Made by a program: the position numbers and the translations under genes. This document shows, in pieces, positions 1-7,950 of a DNA stretch of 10,079 bases; position 1 is the stretch's first letter, and the number at the start of each line of letters is the position of its first letter. Source of the stretch: JABWBR01 sp036741235. GTDB lineage: Bacteria; Bacteroidota; Bacteroidia; Chitinophagales; Saprospiraceae. The notes beneath the pieces are model-generated. The model was not told the DNA's origin, did not search any database, and saw only the letters and a list, made by a program, of their open reading frames with translations. The stretch covers positions 1 through 10,079 of the forward strand of contig DAINSQ010000165.1 of the NCBI GenBank assembly GCA_036741235.1, read 5' to 3'.

Positions 1-3000
1 CTTTTGAGAAATTGACAAAGGCGGGGGATATTTATAAAAAGGTGTTGGGGGAAGATGTGGTCGAATATGCTAGCGTGCTATTTCAATTGGGCAGGAATAG
101 GTATTTTTTATACGAATATAATGAAGCCGTTAGCTTATATGAAAAAGCCCTTGCGATTCAAATCAAAAAATTGAACTCGAAAAGCCTCGAAATCGCACGC
201 ACTTATAATAATTTAGCGCTTGTTTATTTCGATACTGGCAATTATATAAAAGCAGAATATTTTTTTGGGGAAGTATTAAACATAAGAAAACAGGCGTTGG
301 GGATGGAACATATTGACGTGGCAGTCACATTGAACAATCTGGGAAACATCTATCGCCATCTTGTGAAATACAAGGAATCAATAGCATGTCACCAGGCTGC
401 TTTGTCAATTCGGTTAAAAGCATTTAGTCTATATTCACAACCGGTTGCCCAGTCACATAGTAATTTAGGGAATACCTATATGGAAATGGAGGACTACAAC
501 GCCTGTGAAAATCATTACAAAATCGCCTTGGATATCAGAACTGCTATTCTACCTGAAAACCACAATGACCTTGCAGAATCATATAACAATATTGGGGTTT
601 TATATGACCGTACTGAGGAATATAAAAAAGCAATTTACTATTACAAAAAGTCACTTGGCGTTTATAAAAAAATACATGGCGTCGGAAGTTGGTATTTAAT
701 AGATTCATACAATAATATTGGAGTATCATATACAAATATGGGTGATTATGATAAAGCACGGGAATTTTATGAAAAGGCATTAAGTATTGCTATTTATAAA
801 AATTCATTTGAAAACAGAAATGACGTACTAATTAGAATTTACAATAATTTAGGGCTTACATATGACGATTTAAAAGATTATGAAAAAGCCATAATATACT
901 TTAATGAAGGAATAAAATTATGGAAAGAAAATCATGATGAAGATGACATATCCCTGGCCATATTATACACAAATAAAGCTGTCTCTTTATGGCATCAAGG
1001 ATCACACGAAAAATCTATTGCTTACAACGATGCTTCTTTAAAGATATATAAAGATTTATTAGGGGATAATAATTATGAAGTTGCAAGATATTTTATCAAT
1101 ATGGGCGCTATATTTTATGATATGAATAAATTGGACACAGCAATTCAATTTTATAAAAATGGCTTAAATATTTTTTTGAGATTATCACCTCAAAGCGATA
1201 TCGCCGTGGCAACATGTTATCGCAATATAGGCAACACCTACTCAAAAAAAGGGGATTTGGCAAGTGCTTCCAACTACTACAACTCAGGTTTGCAAACAAT
1301 GCATTATCAACCCGGAGATCTCAGCCAGGTTAATTATCCAAATGATTGTGTTGTATTACTGAAGGGCTTAACAAATCTATATCTTCCTATCATCACCCGC
1401 TCCCGCCCCCACCTCGACACGGCCTACGACTATGCCCAACAGGCCCTTGCGGCCCTGCGATACCAGCAGCAAAGTCTGAGCACTGACGGATCAAAAGCGC
1501 AACTGTTAGAAAACCACTATCCTGTCTATGAGGGCGCGATTCAGACCTCCTTGATGGTGGCCGACCTGGACAACAACGACAGCTTGCGCCGGGCCGCTTT
1601 CGACCACGCCGAACAAAGCAAAGCAGCCATACTCCGCGCTAAAATCAAGGAAGGCGAAGCGTTGCGATTTGCCGGCATCCCCGATAGTCTGTTGCAGCAG
1701 GAATACGATCTGCGCGTCGGCATTGCCTGGCGCGAAAAGCAACGGCAGGAAAAACTCAACGCCGGACAAAGCGAAACCGATAGCACGATATTGGCCATTT
1801 CCGGCAGATTATTTGACCTGCGCCAGCAATACGACTCGCTGAAAGCCCGTTTCGAGCGGGAACATCGCGATTATTACCGCGCCAAATACGATTTGCGCAC
1901 CGTCAGCGTAGCTGATGTGCAACGCAGCATCCACCCCGGCCAAACCCTCCTCGAATATTTCGTCGGCGATAGCAGTATCTTTATTTTTTTAATACAACCC
2001 GATTTTTTTGATGTAAAAAAAGTAGCCATCGACGCTTCATTTCAGCAGCGGGTACTCGATATGACCCAAAACGGCATCTACGGCTATTACGCCTCGCCAA
2101 AAAGCAAGCGAAGCGTGAGACTGAAAGAAAAAACCACACGCGCCTACGCAACAGCGGCAGCTGAACTTTATCAACTGCTAATCGAACCTTTTAAATCTAA
2201 ATTGACTACCGAACTCATTATCATCCCCGACGGCAGGCTGGGGTATATACCGTTTGAAGCCTTATTAACATCCCAACCCACAGATCCCCTGGATTTTTCA
2301 ACCTACGATTTCCTGCTCAAGCGCTACCAGATCAGCTACGATTATTCCGCAACCCTGTTCCGCGAAATGAGCGACAAGCAACACCGGCAGCCCCCTGCCA
2401 ACGAAGTACTGGCTATGGCGCCGTTTTCTCCAGACGAGAACCAATACATTTCACATATAGACACGACCGACTATAGCCCCGATTTTGCTTTGAGGGATAC
2501 CCTGGCCGCCTTGCCGGGCAGCGGCGAAGAATTAAACGCCATCATGAAGTATTTCAAAGGGCTGCCGCTCCTCGGCAATACGGCTACGATTGATACTTTC
2601 TTGCGATTGGCCTCCCGATACCGCATACTGCACCTGAGCACCCATGCCGAGGCCGACGACAGGGCGGGCGATTACGCCTATCTCGCATTCAGCATGCCGG
2701 ATAATAACGGCGAATTTGCCAAACTCTACGCCCGCGATTTATATAATCTATCGCTCAATGCCGATATGGTAGTTTTATCGGCCTGCGAAACCGGAGTCGG
2801 AAAGCTGCAACGCGGCGAAGGCATCGTGAGCCTGGCCCGGGCTTTTGCCTTTGCAGGGGCAAAAAGTATCTTCACAACCCTCTGGAAAGTAAGCGATGAA
2901 AAAACCAAAGACCTTGTAGGCGCTTTTTACAAATACCTCAGAAAAGAAAAAGCCAAAGACGAAGCCCTGCGCCTGGCCAAACTCGAGTACCTGAAGAAAA

Positions 3001-3083
3001 ACGAAAAAACGCCCGAGTTCCTGCATCCTTTTTTCTGGGCCGGCATGATCGGCATTGGCGACATGCGGCCGATGGATTGGTAG
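1..3083 (+). CDS. TPR-CHAT protein (caspase-like protease domain), 5'-partial
   Basis: The reading frame is open to the left edge (codons TTT GAG AAA precede a TTG at 12), so the true start probably lies outside the window. Residues here are counted from that TTG. About ten TPR units of 42-44 residues begin near residues 17, 60, 102, 144, 186, 228, 272, 313, 355 and 397, with the kinesin-light-chain-like pattern YNNIG/NNLG then Y..A...Y..AL. A charged helical linker covers about 490-635. A CHAT domain fills about 640-1018, with the expected His in LHLSTHA (H878) and Cys in VLSACETG (C925), so the peptidase dyad looks intact. CHAT is a caspase/separase-clan fold. In bacteria, TPR-CHAT proteins include proteases activated by protein partners, for example Csx29 with Cas7-11, but most are uncharacterised. 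No Cas, gasdermin or obvious substrate gene is visible nearby. Base composition changes sharply near 1380. The family call is firm; the physiological role is unknown. Confidence 0.93.
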   Translation, partial: FEKLTKAGDIYKKVLGEDVVEYASVLFQLGRNRYFLYEYNEAVSLYEKALAIQIKKLNSKSLEIARTYNNLALVYFDTGNYIKAEYFFGEVLNIRKQALGMEHIDVAVTLNNLGNIYRHLVKYKESIACHQAALSIRLKAFSLYSQPVAQSHSNLGNTYMEMEDYNACENHYKIALDIRTAILPENHNDLAESYNNIGVLYDRTEEYKKAIYYYKKSLGVYKKIHGVGSWYLIDSYNNIGVSYTNMGDYDKAREFYEKALSIAIYKNSFENRNDVLIRIYNNLGLTYDDLKDYEKAIIYFNEGIKLWKENHDEDDISLAILYTNKAVSLWHQGSHEKSIAYNDASLKIYKDLLGDNNYEVARYFINMGAIFYDMNKLDTAIQFYKNGLNIFLRLSPQSDIAVATCYRNIGNTYSKKGDLASASNYYNSGLQTMHYQPGDLSQVNYPNDCVVLLKGLTNLYLPIITRSRPHLDTAYDYAQQALAALRYQQQSLSTDGSKAQLLENHYPVYEGAIQTSLMVADLDNNDSLRRAAFDHAEQSKAAILRAKIKEGEALRFAGIPDSLLQQEYDLRVGIAWREKQRQEKLNAGQSETDSTILAISGRLFDLRQQYDSLKARFEREHRDYYRAKYDLRTVSVADVQRSIHPGQTLLEYFVGDSSIFIFLIQPDFFDVKKVAIDASFQQRVLDMTQNGIYGYYASPKSKRSVRLKEKTTRAYATAAAELYQLLIEPFKSKLTTELIIIPDGRLGYIPFEALLTSQPTDPLDFSTYDFLLKRYQISYDYSATLFREMSDKQHRQPPANEVLAMAPFSPDENQYISHIDTTDYSPDFALRDTLAALPGSGEELNAIMKYFKGLPLLGNTATIDTFLRLASRYRILHLSTHAEADDRAGDYAYLAFSMPDNNGEFAKLYARDLYNLSLNADMVVLSACETGVGKLQRGEGIVSLARAFAFAGAKSIFTTLWKVSDEKTKDLVGAFYKYLRKEKAKDEALRLAKLEYLKKNEKTPEFLHPFFWAGMIGIGDMRPMDW
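60..1325 (+). repeat. Tandem TPR-coding array (about ten units of roughly 126-132 bp)
   Basis: Translated units recur every 42-44 residues with aligned NN(L/I)G, Y and A..(Y/F)...AL positions. At DNA level the units are clearly diverged and are not recent perfect duplications, although units 5 and 6 (around 570-830) share short matching stretches at the YNNIGV motif. The array is AT-rich. Hand counts of 60-base blocks at 721-900 and 1081-1140 give about 20-32% G+C. The array is expected to form a right-handed superhelix that binds a partner protein or peptide. Confidence 0.85.
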
Positions 3084-3138
3084 GTTATATGGCTAAAGTT
3101 CCTAACTTTGCCCCCTTTCAAACCAAATACCCAACGCC

Positions 3139-3912
3139 GTGTCCCTGCTCGACGTCATCTTGACCGCCATTGTTGAAGGCATCACCGAATTTTTGCCCAT
3201 CTCTTCTACCGGGCACATGATCTTGCTGTCGTATTTTTTGGGCAACCACGAAGACGAGTTCACCAAAACCTTTGAAATTTTCATCCAGCTCGGAGCTATC
3301 CTGGCCATCGTATTTTTGTATGCCCGGCGTTTTTTGCTCCAGCCAAAGATTTACTTTAAACTGTTCGTAGCCTTTTTGCCCTCCGGCGTATTCGGCTTTT
3401 TGCTTTATAAAATCATCAAAACCTACCTGTTCAACCACTGGGTAGTGGCCGCGTCGCTCATCATCGGCGGCGTCATCCTGATCTGGCTCGACAAGCGGCT
3501 GCCGCAGGGCGAACCCCACGACGAAGAGTTGTCGGATATGAGCTACAAAAGAGCCCTGTACATCGGCTTTTTCCAGTGTATTTCTATGATCCCCGGCGTT
3601 TCGCGGGCGGCGGCCACCATCATCGGCGGCATGAGCAACGGCCTCTCGAAAAAAAGCGCCGCAGAGTTCTCCTTCCTGCTGGCTATTCCCACGATGGCCG
3701 CCGCATCGGGTTACGACCTTCTGAAATTTGAAGGAACAATCAGCGCCGAGCAGTGGCAACAACTGGCTATCGGCTTTGTGCTGGCCTTTATTACGGCCAT
3801 TGCCGCAGTAAAATGGTTTGTATCGCTGCTTGAAAAACACGGCTTTACCGGATTCGGCTATTACCGGATTGCGATAGGCGTGTTGTTTTTGGCTTTTGCC
3901 ATGTTGGCATAA
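3139..3912 (+). CDS. uppP: Undecaprenyl-diphosphatase UppP (BacA family)
   Basis: This integral membrane enzyme removes a phosphate from undecaprenyl diphosphate, regenerating the lipid carrier for peptidoglycan and other envelope polymers. Overexpression of the family gives bacitracin resistance. The 257-residue length is close to the family norm. Near the N-terminus the motif EGITEFLPISSTGH supplies E13, E17, S23 and H26, matching the catalytic (E/Q)xxxE, Ser and His of the family. The second signature, PGVSRAAAT at 152-160, supplies the essential Arg (R156). Several hydrophobic helices follow, including about 175-260. I use the GTG at 3139 because the family usually begins a few residues before this motif, and no in-frame ATG exists back to the in-frame stop TAA at 3103. 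No Shine-Dalgarno is evident. The gene follows the TPR-CHAT gene by 55 bases on the same strand. Co-transcription is possible, but there is no obvious functional link. Confidence 0.96.
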   Translation: MSLLDVILTAIVEGITEFLPISSTGHMILLSYFLGNHEDEFTKTFEIFIQLGAILAIVFLYARRFLLQPKIYFKLFVAFLPSGVFGFLLYKIIKTYLFNHWVVAASLIIGGVILIWLDKRLPQGEPHDEELSDMSYKRALYIGFFQCISMIPGVSRAAATIIGGMSNGLSKKSAAEFSFLLAIPTMAAASGYDLLKFEGTISAEQWQQLAIGFVLAFITAIAAVKWFVSLLEKHGFTGFGYYRIAIGVLFLAFAMLA

Positions 3913-3995
3913 TTACCTTCCTCAAATATTATAGACAGTATCTTCCATTGACCAAAATCACCCCTGACTTCATCGCTATTAATGACTGATAGGCA

Positions 3996-4003
3996 TAGTT
4001 TTG
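3996..4003 (+). promoter_or_regulatory. Possible Bacteroidota-type -7 promoter element for ccsBA
   Basis: TAGTTTTG matches the TAnnTTTG -7 consensus of the Bacteroidota housekeeping sigma factor exactly. It lies 25 bases before the ccsBA ATG, which would leave a leader of about 20 bases. A convincing TTTG -33 box at the usual spacing is not seen, so this rests on one half of the promoter. The remainder of 3913-4028 shows no gene and no clear terminator for uppP. Confidence 0.45.
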
Positions 4004-4028
4004 TTGTTATTTTTTAATAGTCTGCGCA

Positions 4029-7000
4029 ATGCGACTATCAAACAAAACGCCTATGCAGGTTGCCAAAAAGATAGCGGACAAATTATTTTCTACTTCTGCC
4101 GCTGGTTTATACATGATCGTATTTGCCATTGCCATTGCGGCGGCCACCTTTATTGAAAATGATTTTGGCGCCAGTTCGGCTCAAAAGCTGGTATTCAAGG
4201 CATGGTGGTTTGAGCTGATTTTACTGCTTTTTGTCCTTTCTCTGCTGGTCAATATCTTTCGCTACCGGATGGTCCAGCAAAAAAAATGGCCCGTTTTGTC
4301 TTTTCACCTGGCCATGATCGTCATTGTAATCGGCGCCGGCGTCACGCGTTATTTTGGCAGCGAAGGCATGATGCATATTCGCGAAGGAAGCTCAGGCAAT
4401 TCATTTTTATCGGCAGAGACTTACCTGATTTTTGAAGCTACACGGCAGGGAAAAACATACAAATTTGACGAACCCGTGCTTTTTGCCACTCTCGGCAATA
4501 ATCATTTTAAAGAATCGTACCTGCTCGGTAACGATAAAGTAGAAGTGGAGGTTCTCGGTTTTATGCCCAATCCCACAGAGGTACTCCAAAGCGACGCCGG
4601 CGGCATGCCCATTTTAAAAGTTGTGGCGGGTGGGCAACAAGGCAGGGAGGAGTATTTTGTGAAATATAAAGAACCTGCAACGATACACGGCCTGACATTC
4701 AATTTCGGCGATGCCGGTATACCCGGCGCTATCAACATTCGATATGACAATGATCGCCTGTTTGTAAGCGCGGACCAGGCCCTGACGCAAATGCAAATGG
4801 CTACCCAAACTATCGATACGCTGGCGCCAGGCGTCGAGCATCCTCTTATTTTGCGTAGTTTGTATGCCGCTGGTTCTCAAAATTTTGTAGTCGGCGACTT
4901 TAACCCTGCTGCCAGGCTGGAAGTAGCTTCTTCAGACCGCAAAATGTCCAGCAATAGTATGGCCGCTTTGGATATGAAAGTTAGCGTAAATGGACAGGAG
5001 CAGCGATTTTACCTATTCGGCATGCAAGGCGTTGAAGGCCGGCCCCGGGTACTGGCATTCGGCGATATCAGCTTTTCGATCGCTTACGGCGCCAAGCGTG
5101 TTCAGTTGCCTTTTTCCATTGCGCTCCGCGATTTTATCATGGAAAGGTATCCGGGCACCAACAGCGCTTCGTCGTATGCCAGCGAAGTGACACTGATAGA
5201 CCCCCGCAAGAACCTGGAGCGAAACAGTCGTATTTATATGAATAATATCCTGAATTACGGCGGCTACCGGTTTTTCCAATCGTCGTACGACCAGGATGAG
5301 CTCGGCACGTATCTCAGCGTCAATCACGACGCTCCAGGCGCCTGGATTTCCTATATCGGCTATTTTATCCTCACCATTGGCATGTTGCTCACTTTATTAC
5401 AAAACAACAGCCGTTTTCGCAAATTAGGCGAGAGTATCAAAAAAATGCGGGGGGCAAGGCAAACTACGACTGCTGTTATCATTTTAACGATGACAACACT
5501 TGCCGCCTCGGCGCAGCCGTCGGCCACAGTCACCCCCGCGCATGCCGACGCTTTTGGCCGCTTGTTGATGCAAGACCACATGGGCCGAATGAAACCCATG
5601 AATACTTTTTCGAATGAAGTTTTGCGAAAATTATCAAAGAAAGAAAACCTTTTCGGCCTCAACGCTGATCAAATCGTGCTGGGGATGGCCGCTAACCCCA
5701 ACGATTGGTACGCCGTGCCTTTGATCAAAATGGGCAAACACGAGGAGGTAAAAAAAATATTGAATACCAACGCTCCCCTGATTTCCTACCGCGATTTTTT
5801 CGACGCCAAAGGCGAGTATCTGCTCCAGGACTACGTCAGGAACGCTTATAATATGCCGCAGCGCGATCGCGGCGCATTGGAAAAGGAAATCCTGAAACTC
5901 GACGAAAAAGTCAATATCTGTATGATGATCTTTTCCGGAAGTTTCATGAAAATGTTCCCCATACCCGGCGATAAAAACAATTCATGGGAGGCCCCTGCCG
6001 AGGGGGGCCAACATCAGCACGACCATGCCAATGAATCGGTAGCCCAGCGGTTTTACGAGGCGTATATTCCCACCCTGCAAGGCGCCATGCAAAGCGGAGA
6101 CTGGAGCACCGCCGACGAATTAGTCAAAGAACTGGGCAACTATCAACAAAAAAATGGGGGCGCCATTTTGCCGTCAGCGACAAAAGTAAAGGCGGAACTT
6201 TTTTATAACAAAGCCCATCTGTTTGGCAAATTGGATGCTTTTTATGGCATGCTTGGTTTTGCAATGTTGGTGTTGCTCTTTCTCTCTGTCTTTCGCCCAA
6301 GTACAAATCTCGTATGGCCGCAGCGTATAGCATTGGGATTGCTGGCGGCGGCTTTTGTTTTGCATACGCTTGGCCTGGGGCTTCGCTGGTATATATCGGG
6401 GCGGGCGCCCTGGAGCAACGGCTACGAATCCATGATATACATTGGCTGGACAACCGTACTTGCCGGGCTCGTTTTTGCGCGCAAATCGCTGGGCGGGCTT
6501 ACGGCTACCAATGTGCTGGCCGCTGTTATTTTGATGGTTGCCGGACTGAGTTTTTTAGACCCTGAAATTACGCCGTTGGTACCCGTATTGAAATCGTACT
6601 GGCTTACCATCCACGTATCGATGGTAGCGGGCAGCTACGGATTTTTGATGCTGGGCGCCATCATCGGGGTACTGAATCTGGTGTTCATGGTATTTGCCAA
6701 CGCCCGAAACGGCCAAAATGTAGACCGCATCATCAAAGAGATGACAGCCATCAGCGAAATGACCCTGATTGGCGGATTGATGATGCTGAGCATCGGCACA
6801 TACCTGGGGGGCATATGGGCCAATGAATCGTGGGGCCGCTATTGGGGCTGGGATGCCAAGGAAACCTGGGCGTTGGTTACCATTCTGGTATATGCCTTCA
6901 TCCTCCATATGCGGTTGATTCCGGGTTTGCGCGGCGTGTATGCCTTTAATCTGGCTTCGCTATTCGGCTGGGCTTCGGTGATGATGACCTATTTTGGGGT

Positions 7001-7142
7001 GAATTACTATTTGTCGGGGTTGCATTCTTACGCCGCGGGCGATCCATTGCCGATTCCGCCAGCTGTGTATTATACAGTGGTTAGCCTGACCGTGATCAGC
7101 GTGCTGGCTTATCTGAGATATCGGAAGCGTGTGGGGGTATGA
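4029..7142 (+). CDS. ccsBA: Cytochrome c biogenesis protein CcsBA (ResB-CcsA fusion)
   Basis: System II cytochrome c synthase carries haem across the cytoplasmic membrane and attaches it to CXXCH motifs of exported apocytochromes. Here both subunits are one 1037-residue chain. The N-terminal ResB/CcsB half has membrane helices near 21-41, 56-78 and 88-108 (with His93), a large extracytoplasmic domain, and a helix near 445-465. A second hydrophobic stretch at about 479-496 ends in ASAQ, and a loop of about 240 residues follows. The C-terminal CcsA half (about 738-1037) has the haem-handling WWD motif WGRYWGWDAKETW (W935-W947). Candidate haem-ligand histidines are H779 before the RAPWSNGYESM segment, H862 in a membrane helix, and H999 after the WWD segment, as expected for P-His1, TM-His and P-His2. 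The start is the ATG at 4029; an ATG eight codons later is an alternative. The gene converges on a cytochrome-containing operon, which fits its job. Confidence 0.95.
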   Translation: MRLSNKTPMQVAKKIADKLFSTSAAGLYMIVFAIAIAAATFIENDFGASSAQKLVFKAWWFELILLLFVLSLLVNIFRYRMVQQKKWPVLSFHLAMIVIVIGAGVTRYFGSEGMMHIREGSSGNSFLSAETYLIFEATRQGKTYKFDEPVLFATLGNNHFKESYLLGNDKVEVEVLGFMPNPTEVLQSDAGGMPILKVVAGGQQGREEYFVKYKEPATIHGLTFNFGDAGIPGAINIRYDNDRLFVSADQALTQMQMATQTIDTLAPGVEHPLILRSLYAAGSQNFVVGDFNPAARLEVASSDRKMSSNSMAALDMKVSVNGQEQRFYLFGMQGVEGRPRVLAFGDISFSIAYGAKRVQLPFSIALRDFIMERYPGTNSASSYASEVTLIDPRKNLERNSRIYMNNILNYGGYRFFQSSYDQDELGTYLSVNHDAPGAWISYIGYFILTIGMLLTLLQNNSRFRKLGESIKKMRGARQTTTAVIILTMTTLAASAQPSATVTPAHADAFGRLLMQDHMGRMKPMNTFSNEVLRKLSKKENLFGLNADQIVLGMAANPNDWYAVPLIKMGKHEEVKKILNTNAPLISYRDFFDAKGEYLLQDYVRNAYNMPQRDRGALEKEILKLDEKVNICMMIFSGSFMKMFPIPGDKNNSWEAPAEGGQHQHDHANESVAQRFYEAYIPTLQGAMQSGDWSTADELVKELGNYQQKNGGAILPSATKVKAELFYNKAHLFGKLDAFYGMLGFAMLVLLFLSVFRPSTNLVWPQRIALGLLAAAFVLHTLGLGLRWYISGRAPWSNGYESMIYIGWTTVLAGLVFARKSLGGLTATNVLAAVILMVAGLSFLDPEITPLVPVLKSYWLTIHVSMVAGSYGFLMLGAIIGVLNLVFMVFANARNGQNVDRIIKEMTAISEMTLIGGLMMLSIGTYLGGIWANESWGRYWGWDAKETWALVTILVYAFILHMRLIPGLRGVYAFNLASLFGWASVMMTYFGVNYYLSGLHSYAAGDPLPIPPAVYYTVVSLTVISVLAYLRYRKRVGV

Positions 7143-7152
7143 TCTCCCTCGT
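7143..7152. other. Ten-base convergent junction between ccsBA and the lipoprotein gene
   Basis: The ccsBA stop (TGA, 7140-7142) and the minus-strand lipoprotein stop (complement of 7153-7155) are separated by only ten bases, with no room for a hairpin terminator between them. Any terminator must lie inside the opposing coding sequence, so the transcript ends probably overlap. Confidence 0.7.
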
Positions 7153-7923
7153 TCACTTTTTGACTACGGCGCCTTCCATAATCACGTCGTATTTGTAGCC
7201 GGCGCCGAAGTCCTTATTTAGTGCGATAGTACCTTCGAGCGTCACCACATCGCCGGGTTGGACGAGTTCGGTAGTTGTGATCGTCAGGTCAGAATTATCG
7301 GCGGAGCCGTCGCGCAGGTGCACCCAATTGCGGTTCATAATATTGGGGTTGATTTTTACGCATTTGCCGGTAACGGCTACCACTTTGCCACTGTATTTGC
7401 CTGGGTTGGCGAGCAGCTCTGAAATTTTGATAGCGCCTTTGGCCGGTTCAACGCTGACGGGTTCGGTATCGGCTGTTGAAGGATTAGAAAATACATTGCC
7501 CGTAGCAGATTCGCCGGGTTCTTTGCTGATTTGCGAAACCAGGTAAAGGGTTTCAAAAACCCGGTTGTATTCCTGGCTAAAAAAGTCCTTTTTCAATAAG
7601 CCGCCCCGGAAATAGTATGCGGCGCCAATTTCTATCTTTTGTTGGGGAATGGCAATCCAGTAATTATTTTCCCCTTCTGTGACATTCACATAAGTATATC
7701 TTTCCGTATCCAGGGTTTCTTTTGCCACTACCTTGTGGTTATCTGCATTAGCTGCGTGTTCGTGGGTTGTGTTGCCGTTAAATATGGCGCTGCTGTTCTC
7801 AGAGGGGGTGCTCTCGATCACCTTGGGTTTTGAGTCGCAAGCGAATAAAGAAAGTCCTGCAAGCAAAAGCATAGCCCAATTCAAGTTACTACTCGTCATG
7901 CTAATATTGATTTTAACTGCCAT
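7153..7923 (-). CDS. Exported lipoprotein with NrfJ-like segment and OB-fold-like domain
   Basis: The N-terminus is a lipoprotein signal: a hydrophobic stretch at 17-27, then lipobox LFAC with Cys29 as the lipidated residue. Two starts are possible. The ATG at 7923 gives 256 residues. The ATG at 7899 would place the Cys at position 21, a more usual signal length. Neither has a clear Shine-Dalgarno. A low-complexity, His-containing linker covers about 31-70. Residues 75-130 (TYVNV, YWIAIP, the KIEIG turn, then FxxxxYNRVFETLYLV) resemble the small NrfJ-like beta domain often found with c-type cytochromes. Residues 165-256 (ISELLANPGKYSGKVVAVTG, then WVHLRDGS and GDVVTLEGTI) resemble an exported OB-fold module. 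These domain names come from motif recall and need profile confirmation. The gene is last in a likely operon with the barrel protein and cytochrome, so a role in assembling or partnering with them is plausible. Exact function is unknown. Confidence 0.8.
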   Translation of the reverse strand: MAVKINISMTSSNLNWAMLLLAGLSLFACDSKPKVIESTPSENSSAIFNGNTTHEHAANADNHKVVAKETLDTERYTYVNVTEGENNYWIAIPQQKIEIGAAYYFRGGLLKKDFFSQEYNRVFETLYLVSQISKEPGESATGNVFSNPSTADTEPVSVEPAKGAIKISELLANPGKYSGKVVAVTGKCVKINPNIMNRNWVHLRDGSADNSDLTITTTELVQPGDVVTLEGTIALNKDFGAGYKYDVIMEGAVVKK

Positions 7924-7950
7924 CCAAATATAGGTTGAAATGCGCGGTAT

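Noticed and set aside
1978..2022. Cluster of T7 and A7 homopolymer runs inside the CHAT gene
   Set aside because: I considered a phase-variable or frameshift site, but the frame is intact and the runs simply encode Phe/Ile/Lys in beta-strands. No evidence of slippage can be seen in one sequence.
12..3083. Type III-E CRISPR (Cas7-11/Csx29-type) association for the TPR-CHAT protein
   Set aside because: No CRISPR repeats, Cas7-11 or adaptation genes are visible, and TPR-CHAT proteins are common outside such systems. The left flank is unseen, so this is unsupported rather than disproved.
3095..3109. Inverted repeat AAAGTT-CCT-AACTTT between the TPR-CHAT gene and uppP
   Set aside because: The stem is only six AT-rich pairs and has no following U-tract, so it is too weak to call a terminator.
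3089..3163. ATG at 3089 as an alternative start for uppP or a tiny gene
   Set aside because: It is out of frame with uppP and runs into a stop after about 24 codons. The product has no recognisable features.
3118..3840. 240-codon open frame on the minus strand opposite uppP
   Set aside because: It lies wholly antisense to a gene with clear UppP catalytic motifs, and its translation is charged and low in structure-like pattern. It is a shadow frame.
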